A stretch of 64,000 bases of DNA from Bradyrhizobium sp. B097 (GTDB lineage: Bacteria > Pseudomonadota > Alphaproteobacteria > Rhizobiales > Xanthobacteraceae): contig NZ_CP152412.1 in the NCBI RefSeq assembly GCF_038957035.1, positions 5,390,501 through 5,454,500 of the forward strand. The letters run 5' to 3'. Made by a program: the position numbers and the translations under genes. The first letter of the stretch is position 1, and every line of letters starts with the position of its first letter. Positions 62,896 to 64,000 of the stretch are shown piece after piece. Below the pieces are notes generated by a model. That model saw nothing but the letters and a program-made list of their open reading frames with translations, was not told the origin of the DNA and ran no database searches.

Positions 62896-64000
62896 TCAGG
62901 CCCTGTGGGCCTGTTCAAAGGTGCTGATCAGATTGGCGGCCCAGTGCAGATCGCGTTCAGCGAAATAGCGCTCGGCAAAATGGTAGGGCCCCGAGCGGGC
63001 TAAGACCTCGTCAATGGCGCGCTGATCCTCCGGCGAGGACGCCCCGACGAGCGCAAGCGCGGCCGGTCCAAGACCAAGTTCGAACAGGCGGTTGCCGGCA
63101 CGCGACTGCAGGTAGTAGTCGCGCTTGGGAAAGGCCTCGGCGATCAGGCGCACTTGCGTGTCGTTCAGGCCGAAGCGCCGATAGGTTTCGGTCTGGGTCG
63201 GCTCAAGGGCACGGGGATTGGGCAGGAATATCCGGCTCGGACAGGACTCGATGATCGCGGGCGCAATCTCGCTCTCCGCGATATCGGCAAGCGATTGAGT
63301 GGCAAACACCACCGCCACATTCTTCTTGCGCAACGTCTTCAGCCATTCACGAATCCGGCTCGAGAACAATGGATCGTCAAGGAAGACCCAGGCTTCATCG
63401 AGCACCAGCAAGGTCGGGCGCCCATCGAAACGCGCCTCCAGAGTGTGGAAGAGATAGGTGAGCACGGGTGCGACCAGCACCGGCAGCGCCATCAGCTCTT
63501 CCATTTCGAAAGTCAGGACGTCGGCACTCGAAAGGCGGTCGGCGTCCGCATCGAGGAAACGACCGTAAGGTCCCTCCAGCGTATAAGGCTGAAGCGCCTG
63601 ACGCAGGGCGTCTCGTGCGAGCAAGGCCACAAGCCCCGTCATCGTGCGCTGGGAGACCGGCGCCGTACCGAGGCTCTTGAGCGCCGACCAGAGGGTCTCC
63701 TTGACCTCGGGCGTCACGCTGACGCGCTCGTGGGCAAGCACGCCGCAGAGCCAGTCGAGCGCCCAGAGCCGCGCGCCCTCCTCGGCTACATCCTTGAGCG
63801 GCTGGAACGCGATGCCACCCTTGGCCCCGAGCTCGTACCACGCACCCGACAGCGCAAGGGTCGTGGCGCGAGCGGAACGGCCCTTGTCGAATATGATCAG
63901 CTGGGCATTCGGATAGCGCCGAAACTGCAAGGCCAGCATCGACAGCAACACCGACTTGCCGGCGCCAGTCGGGCCGACGACGATGGAATGCCCGACGTCG
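62896..64000 (-). CDS. trbE: Conjugal transfer ATPase TrbE (VirB4-like), partial
   Basis: The C-terminal part (about 367 residues) of the TrbE/VirB4 ATPase that powers the secretion channel; the gene continues beyond the window's right edge. The frame holds the Walker A GPTGAGKS near 63951-63976 and Walker B LLVLDEAWVFLDDP, then ATQSLADIAESEIAPAI, typical of VirB4. The start cannot be seen here. The stop is 27 bases before trbJ. Confidence 0.93.
   Translation of the reverse strand, partial: DVGHSIVVGPTGAGKSVLLSMLALQFRRYPNAQLIIFDKGRSARATTLALSGAWYELGAKGGIAFQPLKDVAEEGARLWALDWLCGVLAHERVSVTPEVKETLWSALKSLGTAPVSQRTMTGLVALLARDALRQALQPYTLEGPYGRFLDADADRLSSADVLTFEMEELMALPVLVAPVLTYLFHTLEARFDGRPTLLVLDEAWVFLDDPLFSSRIREWLKTLRKKNVAVVFATQSLADIAESEIAPAIIESCPSRIFLPNPRALEPTQTETYRRFGLNDTQVRLIAEAFPKRDYYLQSRAGNRLFELGLGPAALALVGASSPEDQRAIDEVLARSGPYHFAERYFAERDLHWAANLISTFEQAHRA

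Overview
The window reads as chromosomal DNA of a GC-rich alphaproteobacterium, most likely Bradyrhizobium or a close relative (Nitrobacteraceae). I infer this from the family mix (DUF2865, DUF2934, DUF1289 and NodT-type proteins, class II DAHP synthase, Tat-exported TRAP binding proteins), from TTAA-N7-TTAAC sites matching the alphaproteobacterial CtrA consensus, and from dispersed palindromic intergenic repeats of the kind seen in that group. No rRNA, tRNA, CRISPR array or insertion sequence was recognised. The genus was not tested by any search.

Layout. 1-8.9 kb: phospholipid synthesis (psd, pssA), an Atm1-type ABC exporter, a LOG-family protein, a VOC protein and the overlapping operon cysS-GNAT-cimA. 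9-15.8 kb: two secreted proteins of unknown role, glutamine-dependent NAD synthetase, an FAD oxidoreductase overlapping diacylglycerol kinase, and class II DAHP synthase. 15.9-24.3 kb: two alpha/beta hydrolases around a gene-free repeat mosaic, a cupin, a DUF2934 protein, glutathione reductase, a DUF2059 protein, rpiA, an SDR and a phosphoglycolate phosphatase. 24.4-30.2 kb: a lipoprotein behind a CtrA-like site, moaA behind seven 13-bp tandem repeats, TRAP permease subunits without a binding protein, and an M20 peptidase. 30.3-39.8 kb: a two-component system divergent from an HME-type RND efflux operon, followed by small exported proteins. 39.9-48.8 kb: two paralogous TRAP binding proteins without permeases, a small HTH gene, a decayed copy of the mrp 3' end, mrp, a VOC protein, a hydroxyacid dehydrogenase, a membrane histidine kinase behind a CtrA-like site, a DUF1289 protein and a retropepsin-like protease.

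48.8-55.5 kb is a compact aromatic-degradation locus. A two-component flavin-dependent hydroxylase (HpaB-type oxygenase plus flavin reductase), a stand-alone FAD-synthetase domain, an intradiol dioxygenase, muconate cycloisomerase, muconolactone isomerase and a LysR regulator sit around one divergent promoter. Together they would hydroxylate a phenol to a catechol and carry it down the ortho branch of the beta-ketoadipate pathway, with local supply of FAD and reduced flavin.

55.5-64 kb: dusA, then directly beyond its 5' end a tyrosine recombinase and, reading toward it, a trb-type type IV secretion operon (trbE-J-L-F-G-I plus a DUF2274 gene). This is the left end of an integrative and conjugative or mobilisable island in dusA; its right end lies outside the window. 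A cluster of TGCACACG octamers lies between dusA and the integrase.
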